Notes: generated by a model from the letters alone, not told the origin. A stretch of 64,000 nucleotides of DNA from UBA935 sp031556725 (GCA_031556725.1 JAVBSL010000004.1:124001-188000); one strand, 5' to 3'; shown: positions 17,086 to 27,002, counted from the stretch's first letter. A program made the numbers and translations.

Positions 17086-18810
17086 ATGAACAAACCGGAA
17101 CTACAGCAAATCCTGGAAGAGTATAAAAAGGATATTTGGCGGGAAGCGGCCCTTCTGCGTGACTTGCCCATACCGTCCTTAACAGATGAATTGTTTGATT
17201 TGTACAGGAAGACCGGTAACCGGCTGATTTACGAAGGCGTTTATTTTCAAAGAAGAAAATATCTGTCGGTATTCGGGATAGCAGCGATCTTAGGAAGAAA
17301 AAAAGAAGATATTCTGATGCTGGAAAGGATCATCCGGGAGGTCTGCGCAGAACAGTACTGGATATTACCGGCTCACGGAGATCGGGATATCTATGGTGAC
17401 TTGACCAGATATGTCGATTTGTTTGCAGCGGAAACAGCTCAGACGTTGGGAACTTTATGGTCTTTCCTAAAGATAGAATTATCCGCTGAAATCAGGAATT
17501 TGATGAAACAGGAGGTTGAAAAGCGGGTGCTGTGCTCCTTTTTGGAAACCCGGCCGCCTTATTCTAATTGGGAATATTTGAATAATAACTGGAATGCTGT
17601 CTGTAATGGGGCTATTGGCAGTGCGGCACTTTATTTATGGGAGGCAGAACCGAAAAAGCTGGAGGGGTGTCTGAAGCGGATTATCAAGGCTCTTGGTTAC
17701 TATCTGGAGGGATTTGAAGGGGATGGAGCCTGCCTGGAAGGACTGGGCTACTTTACATACGGAATGGCCTATTATACCGGTTTTGCTCGTCAATTAAAGG
17801 CGTACACAGAAGGAGATATAGATTTATTATCTCAGGAAAAGCTGGCAGATATTGCCCGGTTTCAGCAGGCCTGTTACTTTCAGGGCGGAACCTGTGTGAG
17901 CTTTTCCGATGGAAATATTCAGGAATTCTTTCGAATCGGATTAAGCAGTTTTCTGGCAGCAACCTATTCGGGAGTCAGGCTGCCGGATGGTAAGCGGGCA
18001 GCGAAATATGATTTTGACAGATGCTTTCGGTTTTTACCCATGTTACAGGATATATTGTGGACGGAAGAATACTTGGAGCAGGAGCAAATGGCTATGAGCA
18101 AGACCGGGACAACCGGGCGGTGCGATGTATTCCCTGATGCCCAGTGGTGTATTCGGGAGAGCAGAAACGGCTGCGGTATGGCGGTCAAAGGGGGAAACAA
18201 TGATGAAAGCCACAACCATAATGATATTGGCAGCTTTCTGTATGTAGTGGGGGATGAGATGCTATTGCCGGATTTGGGGTGCGGAGAATATACCCGTGAC
18301 TATTTTGGCGAAAAACGATATGATATCTTATGCTGCAGCTCGGAAGGACATAATGTTCCGATTGTCAACGGGCAGTTCCAGAAAAGCGGTAAGCAGTTTT
18401 TGGCCGATTTTTTTCAAACGGATAAAAAAGGCAGAACCACGATTTCTTTTGCATCAGCCTACTATGGGGATGCGGAAGCCGGAAAAGGGAAACAGATCCG
18501 CCGGGTACTTGATTTTGATGAGGAAATAGGAATGCTGAAAATAGAAGATTCCTTTACCGGATTTTCCCCGATGGAAAGGAAAGAAGAAAACCTGATTTCT
18601 TTTGTAAAGCCGGCCATCACTGAGGAAGGAATACTGCTTCAGGGAAAGCAGTCCTGTGTGGTGATATTGGCAGCAGAGGAACGGGAAAAGGTCCGGATAA
18701 TGCCGCGTACCCATCAAAATCATGATGGAACGGAAATAACAGTTTATTTGATGCGTTGGGAGGTTAATGAAAAATGTCTGTTTTGGATAGAACGATTGCA
18801 ATTAAAGTAA
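17086..18810 (+). CDS. heparinase II/III-like polysaccharide lyase, cytoplasmic
   Basis: A 574-residue protein with an N-terminal alpha/alpha-toroid part and a C-terminal beta-sandwich of the heparinase II/III type. The diagnostic block lies near residues 376-420: NDESHNHNDIGSFLYV (His pair) followed by the metal/structural motif LLPDLGCGEYTRDYFGEKRYD and SSEGHNVPIVNG. The family cleaves uronic-acid glycans by beta-elimination, producing the unsaturated ends that the GH88 enzyme removes. No signal peptide is present, so it probably acts on imported oligosaccharides. Its 3' end overlaps the next gene by 37 bases. Exo-oligo-lyase (PL15/PL17/PL21-like) is as likely as true heparinase. Confidence 0.85.
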   Translation: MNKPELQQILEEYKKDIWREAALLRDLPIPSLTDELFDLYRKTGNRLIYEGVYFQRRKYLSVFGIAAILGRKKEDILMLERIIREVCAEQYWILPAHGDRDIYGDLTRYVDLFAAETAQTLGTLWSFLKIELSAEIRNLMKQEVEKRVLCSFLETRPPYSNWEYLNNNWNAVCNGAIGSAALYLWEAEPKKLEGCLKRIIKALGYYLEGFEGDGACLEGLGYFTYGMAYYTGFARQLKAYTEGDIDLLSQEKLADIARFQQACYFQGGTCVSFSDGNIQEFFRIGLSSFLAATYSGVRLPDGKRAAKYDFDRCFRFLPMLQDILWTEEYLEQEQMAMSKTGTTGRCDVFPDAQWCIRESRNGCGMAVKGGNNDESHNHNDIGSFLYVVGDEMLLPDLGCGEYTRDYFGEKRYDILCCSSEGHNVPIVNGQFQKSGKQFLADFFQTDKKGRTTISFASAYYGDAEAGKGKQIRRVLDFDEEIGMLKIEDSFTGFSPMERKEENLISFVKPAITEEGILLQGKQSCVVILAAEEREKVRIMPRTHQNHDGTEITVYLMRWEVNEKCLFWIERLQLK

Positions 18811-19592
18811 TCAAAGAAAACGGTGATACGGCAGCAGTCCAGTCCGGGGATGAAAAGATTCAGCTGGTTTATGCCAGTGCCTACGAGGAAGGAGACCGCA
18901 TTGCAGTGGAGCTGAGTGAAGAAGAGGCTTTTCTGGTAATGCAGCTGGATGATGCCATGGGAGAATGTTTTGTATTTGTGAAAGGTCGGAGCATTTCTTT
19001 TGAAATACCTTTTGGGGAAAAGAAAATCTGTTATTCACCCAAAAGCTTTTATGGTAAAAAGCACCTGCTGTCAGCTCGGTATGCAGAGAAAGAAGAAATC
19101 GAAAGATATAAGAATCTGGCTCTTAACAAATATGACCAGCATGGGGAAACCAATTGCTATCCGCATGCTTCGGCTAATGTAGAGACCAGAGGCGAGTCTG
19201 TTTTTGCTGCTAAGAATGCTATTAACGGGAACTGTGAAAATCATTCCCATGGAGAGTGGCCTTACGAATCCTGGGGGATTAACCGGAATCCGGAAGCTGT
19301 GATGAAGTTGGAGTTTGGCCGTCAGGTGTTGGTGGATAAGATGTGTTTATATTTGCGTGCCGATTTTCCCCATGATGCATGGTGGGAGCAGGTGACAGTA
19401 GGATTTTCGGATGGTACGGAGCTAATCTGGGAACTGACCAAAACCGACCGGGGACAGGAAATCTCTTTTCCGGCCAAAGCGGTGACAGGTTTAGAGTTAA
19501 AGAATCTCATCAAGGCTGAAGACCCCTCACCCTTTCCGGCATTGACGCAAGTAGAGGTGTACGGAAGGGAAAAATCTTGTAATTTTATCTGA
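18774..19592 (+). CDS. discoidin-like (F5/8 type C-like) domain protein
   Basis: A 272-residue protein whose N-terminal third looks like a small beta domain. The C-terminal part, from NLALNKYDQHGETNCYPHAS (about residue 114), has the shape of a carbohydrate-binding discoidin/F5/8 C domain, with DKMCLYLRADFP and a closing ALTQVEVYG strand. It starts inside the heparinase-like gene (37-base overlap, ribosome binding site GGGAGG), so it is translationally coupled to it. No signal peptide is visible. It may bind the same oligosaccharides or be an accessory subunit; no catalytic motif is seen. Confidence 0.7.
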   Translation: MSVLDRTIAIKVIKENGDTAAVQSGDEKIQLVYASAYEEGDRIAVELSEEEAFLVMQLDDAMGECFVFVKGRSISFEIPFGEKKICYSPKSFYGKKHLLSARYAEKEEIERYKNLALNKYDQHGETNCYPHASANVETRGESVFAAKNAINGNCENHSHGEWPYESWGINRNPEAVMKLEFGRQVLVDKMCLYLRADFPHDAWWEQVTVGFSDGTELIWELTKTDRGQEISFPAKAVTGLELKNLIKAEDPSPFPALTQVEVYGREKSCNFI

Positions 19593-19623
19593 TATGGTAG
19601 TTTAAAGTTGTTATACTGTGTAA

Positions 19624-22426
19624 ATGTTATTTCGTGAAGAGAAAGAAGAACAGAAAATGACAACGGAACGATTACCGCAATCGGAGTTTTTTATTAGCGA
19701 AGCTATAAATAAGTCGCAGGAGATATATGTTTTTGCAGTCGATGGGGAGCAGCGGCTCCTTTATGCTAATGATTTATACAGAACCGCAACAGGTTTGGAT
19801 CTGGTATGCGGAGAGGTTTTTCCCAGTGAAAAGATCTTTAGACAAACCGATTCAAGCGACGAAGTGGTTTTGTTAGCCAAAGATGCCAAACAGATATTGT
19901 TAAAGTTTAATTGCTTTCCCCAAAAAGATGAGTCTGGTAAAATTGTTGCATTTGTATCAATTGCCCACAATATTTCAGCAACAGTAAAAATGAAGCATGC
20001 ACTGGACTTACAGCATGGTATTTTCGAAAATACGTAGGACATGCTGGCCGGTTTTGACAATGATTTAAAAGTATTATATTGTAATCCAACCCTAAATGCC
20101 ATTACCGGATGGGCAGATGATCCGCAAAATGCATGGGCTGACGGCAATCATCTGGCACCCCGCTCAGCGGCTTATTATAAGCAGGTGGTGGTTCCGAAAA
20201 TGCGTGCCAATGAGCCGAGTATATGTCAAAAATAGTAAATGCGGATGAATTTCCGGAATTATTTGATTACCTGAATAATCATTTTGATGGAAGTATGTCG
20301 CCAAGCTATAAAAATATGTATGTGAAATTTAGTGACGGAAGTTTTATGTATACCAACAATACTTCAAAGACATACTATGACCAACTGGGTAATCCGGAGC
20401 GGATACTGGGGGTTACCTGGGATGTGACAAGAGATGTTATAGAGCACCAGGCCTTTGAGGAGATGCAGGAAGGGCAGCTGTTATCAGAGGAATTTATATC
20501 AAACTTTTCTGTTCCCTTTACACAGCCTTATGATGACTTTGATAAGTTGATGGATAGTGCTATTAAATCAATGCAATTGTTTTTTGTGGCGGATAGAGTA
20601 TCTGTATATGAATTTCAAGAAGACAAGGGTCTTCTGTGTACATATTCCACACGAAGCGGTGAAGATGTCCCCAATATTATCGGTTTTTGCCACAAATATG
20701 AGGATATGAAGTCTTTATACGAAGAAATGGGAGACGGGCCATATTTTTATCGCCAAACCACGGAAAAGCTATACCGGGACCATCCGGCAATTGCATTGGG
20801 AGCCAAAAGTATTTGTTACATTCCCATTGTAATAGCCGGAGCAACGGCAGGATATCTGGTTTTAACCTGTTATAAGCAGCATGCTAATTGGTCAGACCGT
20901 GAATTCCGGCCGGCAATCATGGCAAGTTCAATTATCGCCGGGGCATATTCCATCAGAAAAAGGGATGAGGAATTAATCAAAGCAACCAGGGAAGCACAGA
21001 GAGCCAATATTGCCAAAAGTCAGTTTTTGGCCAATATGAGCCATGAAATCCGCACACCCATGAATACGATTATTGGAATGACCAAGCTGGCTGAAAATGA
21101 GAAATCTATTGAAAAGTACAATTATTATTTTAACGGAATTAAAAATGCAGCGGAACATTTGCTGAATATTATTATTGACCGTGGTGACAATTTACGGATG
21201 CGCTATATCGGTGATGACGTAAGAGTTTCGCAAATTCTCACCAATTTGTTGTCCAATGCGGTAAAGTTTATCCCTGAGGGAGGGGATGTTTCTGTTTACG
21301 TGGATGAAATAAGCAGAGCAGATAATATTGCAACCATTCAGATCAGCGTGGAAGATTCCGGAATCGGCATGAGCAAGGAACAACAGGAGCGTGTTTTCAA
21401 CATATTTGAGCAGGCCGATGGAAGTATCACCAGAAAATATGGCGGAACCGGTTTGGGCCTTGCTATCACGAAATCTTTTGTACAGATGATGGGCGGTTCC
21501 GTTAAGGTAACGTCCGGGGTCGGTAAGGGCTCAAAGTTTGAAGTGACGATTTGTCTGAAATGCGTGGATGATGAAGAACGGCGGGTTTTTGCCAATGCCA
21601 GAAGACAGTTGGAGGGTAAGAAGATACTGCTTTGGTCCTGTAATCCCAGAACAGTTAAAAGGCTTTCCGAGTATGCCGGGATATTTGGTATTACCTGTGA
21701 TCTTGTACAGGAAGAGGATGAAGCAATAAAAATGATTACTGATGCAGAAAAAGCTGATTGTTCTTATGATGCAGTTTTTTTGATTTTTCATTATATGATG
21801 ATAAAATAATGCGCGAAATGCGGAAAAGGCATTGAAATGTTATTGCGGATAAGATAATTGTACCGATTATTGAATTTAACTCATGGAAGCAGGTGCAAAA
21901 AATGCTTAGCAAGTATGGCATTGAAAATTATCTGGAAGGTTCTGATTTCCCATTCCTGTTTTATAATGTGATGATGAAGATTACCCATAACATTATGACA
22001 TATGGCATTCACGGACTGAAAAAGCAGAATGACTTTTCGGGAATCAATATGCTTTTAGCAGAAGATATTGAAATCAACAGCGAGATTTTGGTGGCATCTC
22101 TTGAGCATACCAATATTAGTATTGATGTTGTGCAAGATGGGGTAATGGCAGTTGAGCGGTTCAAAAGAAATCCGGAGCGCTATGACATTATCCTGATGGA
22201 TGTGCAGATGCCGATTATGAATGGCCTGGAAGCAACCCGTAACATTCGCAGTCTGGAATTTTCCAAGGCAAAAACAATTCCGATTATTGCCATGACGGCC
22301 AATGTCTTCAAGGAGGACGTTGCTGCCTGCATAGAGGCCGGCATGGATGATCATCTGGGAAAACCCATTGATATACAGACGATTATTTCAAAAATCAGTT
22401 GGTACGGGAAAAAAAGAGGACTATGA
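19624..22426 (+). pseudogene. decayed hybrid sensor histidine kinase (PAS-PAS-GAF-HisKA-HATPase-REC)
   Basis: Four adjacent reading frames together encode one former protein. The first (19624-20037) is a PAS-like domain that ends in an in-frame TAG at 20035; the same frame resumes at once with another PAS-like segment (LAGFDNDLKVLYCNPTLNAITGW) to 20235. A frameshift near 20220 leads to the third (to 21809), with PAS end, GAF, H-box NMSHEIRTPMNTIIGM, N-box and G-boxes of the HATPase. About 60 residues between H-box and N-box are missing near 21170, in frame. A second frameshift between 21780 and 21845 leads to the final receiver domain with an intact ILMDVQMPIMNG. At least four lesions make function as a kinase very unlikely. 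Confidence 0.85.
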
Positions 22427-23509
22427 TATGACTTGATTTTTGCCGCTGGCCTTTCCGCAATACATCTTTTGATCAGCATCAATAATCATACTGTCGATGG
22501 TGGGATGAGATTCGTCGTAGAAGGAAATACCGAAAGTCATGGTTACGGCGAGACGTTTTCCCATATAGTCGGTATGGGTTTGGGCAATACCCGCACACAG
22601 TTCCTTGGCGATTTTCACCGAGCGATTATGATCTTCCAATAAAAAAATAAGCAATTCTTCACCACCCCATCGGCAGACATGATGGGGTGATTTTACGTGT
22701 TCGAGAAAATATCCGGCCACATTCAATAAAACTTTATCACCGCAATCGTGGCCATAGGTGTCGTTAAATTTTTTAAAGTTGTCGATATCGCATATGATAA
22801 TGCTGAATTCATCAGAAGTGCTCTCATACTGGCGAAGCAATTCCATCATTTTTCGCCGGTTCCATAAGCCGGTAAGAGAGTCGGTACTGGCCAGATAGGC
22901 CAGCTCTTTGTTTTGCAGTTCAATCTTGATTCGGGAGGCCCGAATGTCCAGAACAAATAAAAAAGAAAAAATCAACAACATTACAAAGATGACAACTGTA
23001 TTGAACATATAGATGAGAAGCTGCCGGTTTACGGTACAGACATCCCGGCAGAGGGGTTCATGGTAAACAGATATGAGCTTACAGGAAACAAATACCAGAA
23101 AAGAAGTAAATGCGTAGATTAGAGGATAAAAAAATTTATCTCTGAAGCTTTTTAAGGAGTTGGAAACATAAAAAGAAACCGGAATCAAGGCAAGAGCATA
23201 AAGCGAAAACCCAAAGGACCAGCCGATTAAAAAAGTACACAAATAAGTGTGGGCAAATATTTCTATATAGGTAATGTTAAAAGCCAGCTTATACATATCC
23301 TTTTTAACCAGCGCTCCCATCATAAGATAAACACCGGCGCTGACAAGGTTAAAAATAAACAGCGGGTATACCATAAGAGCCAGCATAATCAGAGTTATCA
23401 GAAAATGCGTTAAAGCTACACTGCGAAAAATAAGCGTATACTTAAAATTTTCATTAATAAAATCAGGATCCAGTAAATGCCGGCTGATCCAACGAAAGGT
23501 ATTTTTCAT
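22421..23509 (-). CDS. membrane-bound diguanylate cyclase (GGDEF)
   Basis: A 362-residue protein. Residues 25-190 form about six hydrophobic segments, a multi-helix membrane sensor of the MASE kind that I cannot name more exactly. The C-terminal GGDEF domain (about 200-362) has DSLTGLWNRRK, DIDNFKKFNDTYGH and the active-site variant GGEEL at 282-286, a form compatible with c-di-GMP synthesis. The inhibitory RxxD site before it is absent (KSPH). It converges on the decayed kinase with a 6-base overlap and lies 32 bases downstream of a second cyclase gene on the same strand, so the two may be co-transcribed. Confidence 0.9.
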   Translation of the reverse strand: MKNTFRWISRHLLDPDFINENFKYTLIFRSVALTHFLITLIMLALMVYPLFIFNLVSAGVYLMMGALVKKDMYKLAFNITYIEIFAHTYLCTFLIGWSFGFSLYALALIPVSFYVSNSLKSFRDKFFYPLIYAFTSFLVFVSCKLISVYHEPLCRDVCTVNRQLLIYMFNTVVIFVMLLIFSFLFVLDIRASRIKIELQNKELAYLASTDSLTGLWNRRKMMELLRQYESTSDEFSIIICDIDNFKKFNDTYGHDCGDKVLLNVAGYFLEHVKSPHHVCRWGGEELLIFLLEDHNRSVKIAKELCAGIAQTHTDYMGKRLAVTMTFGISFYDESHPTIDSMIIDADQKMYCGKASGKNQVIS

Positions 23510-23541
23510 AAGAGTGATTTCCTGTTTTACTTGATTTGTAG

Positions 23542-24924
23542 TTAATTAAATACAACCGCATTACGTCCGTTTGCTTTGGCTTGATAAAGAGCAACGTCGG
23601 CCCATTGAATGGCTTGAGTCAGATCTGTATCGGGCAATACCTCAGTAATGCCAAAACTGGCAGATATCTCAATACAATTGCTGTTATATAAAAATTTATG
23701 TTCACAAATATGGTGTCTTACATTTTCAATATGTGCGATGATCTCCGTCTGTCCCGGTGCTTGTGCCAAAATGATAAATTCTTCGCCGCCATACCGGGCA
23801 AAAATATCCTTTGGATGCAGGACACATTTGGTAATTGCGGTGATATCCTTTAAAACCTCGTCACCCACGAGATGACCGTAAGTATCATTAATTTTTTTAA
23901 ATTTATCAATGTCAAAAATAACAATATAGAATTTTTGATCGGTATTTGATGCAGCAGCAATTTGTCTTGTGGCTGTTTCCATAAAACTGCGTACATTTGG
24001 GATACCTGTTAAAGAATCGGTATGAGCCATGTCTTCAAATTTATTTTTCATTATTCGCAAGTCGTAATTATTTTGCATAACAAATGCAATCAAAAAGCTG
24101 ATACCCAAACCGGCGATGATCAATAGCCAATTTTCCGGATAATGATACCACAGGCGAACAGGAGCTACACGAAAATACCATACGGCATTTAGTATCTCTA
24201 TTTTCTTTTCAATAAACCGGGCATTCTCACTGTGAGTAAGCTGGCTTTGGGCAATAATCTGCTTTTCGTTATCTTCCGGATTGATGCGCCATATTTCATA
24301 AGAAAATCCCTGGGCTTCCAGAAGACTTAAGGCAACGCCATCCAGAGCTTCCGGATATTTCAGGGTGACAGAAACGATACCCCAGAATTCTTCCGAATCA
24401 TTGGCCTGATTGATATAAACGGGGAGCCGGCCCACCAGTGCTTCACCGCCCTGTTTTAAGGTGAACGGCCCGCCGAATACCAGACTGCCGGTTTCCTTAG
24501 CGGCTTGCGCCTCCTTATTTCCGGCTCCTTCGCCAAAAAAGTCCAGCCCGATAACACTTTCGTTTCCCTTAAACGGATATACTTCGGAAACAATGCCGTT
24601 AGGTGCTACTAGGACATTTAAGATGGACGGATCATCAACAATAGTTGAGGCTACCCGGTCAAAGTTCTCCATAGACCCATTGCTTTGTATCACAAGAGCC
24701 GAAAGGGCTTCTGTTTTGTACAGCAGTTTGGAAATCACCTCATTGATCCTGATGCTTTTCTCGGTAATCAATTGCTCCATTTGCAGTTTTTCAACATTAC
24801 TTCTATTAATTATGGTGGCCATGATTAACAGGAGGCAGAGGATAAGTGAGAGGAAAAAGACAATAATTGTATGCGAGGCAAGTTTATTGGCTTTTGGATT
24901 AATTTGTTTAGTACTTATTATCAT
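23542..24924 (-). CDS. CHASE-domain diguanylate cyclase (GGDEF)
   Basis: The ATG at 24924 is preferred because CGGAG lies 10 bases upstream; a longer frame starts at 24996 with a poor ribosome binding site. The 460-residue product has a membrane helix at about 17-39, an extracytoplasmic CHASE-like domain to about 265 (SILNVLVAPNGIVSEVYPFKGNE is typical), a second helix, and a GGDEF domain with GGEEF at 379-383. The upstream inhibitory site reads HPKD instead of RxxD. CHASE domains sense small external molecules, so this enzyme should couple an outside signal to c-di-GMP synthesis. Confidence 0.9.
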   Translation of the reverse strand: MIISTKQINPKANKLASHTIIVFFLSLILCLLLIMATIINRSNVEKLQMEQLITEKSIRINEVISKLLYKTEALSALVIQSNGSMENFDRVASTIVDDPSILNVLVAPNGIVSEVYPFKGNESVIGLDFFGEGAGNKEAQAAKETGSLVFGGPFTLKQGGEALVGRLPVYINQANDSEEFWGIVSVTLKYPEALDGVALSLLEAQGFSYEIWRINPEDNEKQIIAQSQLTHSENARFIEKKIEILNAVWYFRVAPVRLWYHYPENWLLIIAGLGISFLIAFVMQNNYDLRIMKNKFEDMAHTDSLTGIPNVRSFMETATRQIAAASNTDQKFYIVIFDIDKFKKINDTYGHLVGDEVLKDITAITKCVLHPKDIFARYGGEEFIILAQAPGQTEIIAHIENVRHHICEHKFLYNSNCIEISASFGITEVLPDTDLTQAIQWADVALYQAKANGRNAVVFN

Positions 24925-25036
24925 GATGGTTTTACTCCGTTGTTTTTTGTGGTTCATACTCATTCTATTAAATAAGTCCCTGATTTGCAACCACAATTTA
25001 TAACTAAATATAACTAAAAAAATTTGATTGACTATA

Positions 25037-25097
25037 TTGACAGTTACTGATGTTGGGTGTATATTGCTGTATATGGATATGATATACAGTAATATAC
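25037..25097 (+). promoter_or_regulatory. promoter and palindromic operator of the ytrA-like operon
   Basis: A near-consensus promoter has TTGACA (25037-25042) and TATATT (25060-25065) with a 17-base spacer. An inverted repeat of two 16-base arms (25059-25074 and 25082-25097, 15 of 16 positions paired, 7-base centre) covers the -10 box and the start region. It ends 15 bases before the GntR gene, as expected for autorepression by a YtrA-type regulator. Confidence 0.85.
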
Positions 25098-25112
25098 ATA
25101 TGGAGGACTAAT

Positions 25113-25493
25113 GTGAAAATAGTAATCAGTAATAACAGTGAGATTCCGATTTACCAACAGATTAAGGACCAGATTAAGGAAGCGATTTTAACGGGAAACT
25201 TGCAAAATGGCGAGTTGCTGCCTTCCATCAGGAATCTGGCAAATGAAACCGGTGTAAGTGTGCTAACCAGCAAGCGTGCATATGATGAGCTGGAACAGGA
25301 AGGGTTTCTTCATGGCGTTCATGGCAAGGGTTTCTATGTGGCCGCCCGGAATATGGAGCTTCTGAAAGAGGAAAAAATACGGGAAATCGAAAGGCTGCTG
25401 TCACAGGTCATGGACATTGCCGGAATGATTGATTTAAAAGACGAAGAATTGCAGACTATATTTGAGATTATAAAACAGGAAAGGAAAGACTGA
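25113..25493 (+). CDS. GntR-family regulator, YtrA subfamily
   Basis: A 126-residue repressor that starts with GTG at 25113 behind GGAGGA (the ATG two bases earlier is followed by a stop). The winged helix-turn-helix occupies residues 8-75, with YQQIKDQIKEAI, the recognition region LPSIRNLANETGVSVLTSKRAYDELEQEGF and the wing GVHGKGFYV. A short helical C-terminus replaces the ligand domain of other GntR proteins, which defines the YtrA group. Such regulators control ABC exporters that respond to cell-envelope stress or antimicrobial peptides. It is followed 2 bases later by the ATPase gene. Confidence 0.92.
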   Translation: MKIVISNNSEIPIYQQIKDQIKEAILTGNLQNGELLPSIRNLANETGVSVLTSKRAYDELEQEGFLHGVHGKGFYVAARNMELLKEEKIREIERLLSQVMDIAGMIDLKDEELQTIFEIIKQERKD

Positions 25494-25495
25494 CA

Positions 25496-26359
25496 ATGAA
25501 AGCATTATTGGAAGTAAAAGGACTGAAAAAAAGCTATGGAAGCAAAAGGGTATTACAGGATATCAGTTTTTCGGTTCCGGAAGGATGTGTAACCGGATTT
25601 ATCGGAATCAATGGTTCCGGAAAGACCACTACCATAAAATCTATTTTGGGCTTATGCTTTCCCGAAGAGGGTGAAATAAAGATTTTCGGTAAATCCTTGC
25701 ATGAAGATGAGATCAAGATTAAACAGCGGATCGGTATTGTATTTGATAATGGTTATTTGTACGAGGATTTGTCTGTGGAAGAAATGAAAAAAATCGTGGC
25801 GGCGGCTTACACCCAGTGGGATGAGCAGGTATATTGCAATTATCTGGATCGCTTCTCTATTGACAGGAAGCAGAAAATCAAGACCTTGTCCAAAGGAAAA
25901 AAGATGCAATGTGCGCTGACGCTGGCGCTTTCCCATCATGCCGATCTGCTGATTATGGATGAACCCACATCCGGTCTGGATCCTAAGATCCGGAAAGAAT
26001 TTATCCAGATTATTAAAGAATTTATTTCCGAGGAAGGAAAATCCGTATTCTTTTCCACCCACATCACCAATGACCTGGAAAAAACGGCTGATCAGATCAT
26101 TATGCTGCAGGCGGGCAGGATATTATTTCAGGAAGACAAAGACGAACTGTTGGATCATCATGGGTTGGTAAAGGGTGATAAGGCATTGCTGAATGATGAA
26201 AACCGTAAATTGTTTGTAGCATTAGAAGAAAAAGGCTTTGGATTTGAAGGTCTGACTAATTGCCGGCAGCAGATTCAGACGATGTTTCAGGACGTGATCG
26301 TGGAACGACCCTTGATTGAGGATATTATGGTAGCATATTCGGCAGGGGAGAGGATGTAA
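25496..26359 (+). CDS. ABC-2 type transporter ATP-binding protein
   Basis: A 287-residue ATPase with Walker A GINGSGKTT, signature LSKGKKMQ (a variant of LSGGQ often seen in YtrB-like proteins), Walker B LLIMDEPTSGLD and the switch His in FFSTHITNDLE. It forms an exporter with the two membrane proteins that follow and is under YtrA-like control. The C-terminal 70 residues form the usual variable domain. The substrate is unknown; peptide antibiotics or lipid intermediates are plausible from the family. Confidence 0.93.
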   Translation: MKALLEVKGLKKSYGSKRVLQDISFSVPEGCVTGFIGINGSGKTTTIKSILGLCFPEEGEIKIFGKSLHEDEIKIKQRIGIVFDNGYLYEDLSVEEMKKIVAAAYTQWDEQVYCNYLDRFSIDRKQKIKTLSKGKKMQCALTLALSHHADLLIMDEPTSGLDPKIRKEFIQIIKEFISEEGKSVFFSTHITNDLEKTADQIIMLQAGRILFQEDKDELLDHHGLVKGDKALLNDENRKLFVALEEKGFGFEGLTNCRQQIQTMFQDVIVERPLIEDIMVAYSAGERM

Positions 26360-26362
26360 AAG

Positions 26363-26989
26363 ATGAAGACGCTGATTTATAAAGAACTGAAACTGCTGAC
26401 CTGTGAAGGCTTTAAGATGTTGATGATACAATTCATTTTTATCATGGTGATAATAGGTGCCAGTTTGGGCAGCATGTTTTACCCGATACTGGCAGCATCG
26501 GTCTGTTGGGCATATTTAATGAATGTATCGGCCAGGGAAAAGGGGAACCTGGGGATGGCATTTATGGCCTGTATGCCTTACCGCAGAAGACAGATCATTC
26601 TGGCAAAATATATCACCGCCCTTTTATTATTTGCAATCGCGTCGGTGTTTGGCGGCGCAGTATTACTGATTATGGAAAAAGGTGATGTGACAGTGTTTGC
26701 AAAACTGCTTCCGATGACTTTTATCAGTTATTCTTTCTTTCTGGCAATTACACTGCCTTTATATCTGCGGTTGCAGGCAGTTGCTGTGCAGATAATATCA
26801 ATTGTACTTATTATCGGGACATTTTACGCAGGCTTTATTTTTTTTCGTTTTTTGTCACCTGACCAAAGAATAGTTTTGACGCAGTGGCTGGAGCGGGATT
26901 TTCCGGTAATTGGGTTGATTGCAGGTTTTGCGGCACTGCTGATATCTTTCATGATAGCAGTAAAATTGTATAAAGGAATGGAATATTAG
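26363..26989 (+). CDS. ABC-2 transporter permease, six-helix membrane protein
   Basis: A 208-residue hydrophobic protein with about six transmembrane segments and a cytoplasmic N-terminus (MKTLIYKELKLL) of the ABC-2 permease type. The motif MACMPYRRRQIILAKY after the second helix is the coupling region. It starts 3 bases after the ATPase stop. A related permease follows, so the exporter is probably a heterodimer with the ATPase dimer. Confidence 0.85.
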   Translation: MKTLIYKELKLLTCEGFKMLMIQFIFIMVIIGASLGSMFYPILAASVCWAYLMNVSAREKGNLGMAFMACMPYRRRQIILAKYITALLLFAIASVFGGAVLLIMEKGDVTVFAKLLPMTFISYSFFLAITLPLYLRLQAVAVQIISIVLIIGTFYAGFIFFRFLSPDQRIVLTQWLERDFPVIGLIAGFAALLISFMIAVKLYKGMEY

Positions 26990-27002
26990 AAAGGATGGGA
27001 CG

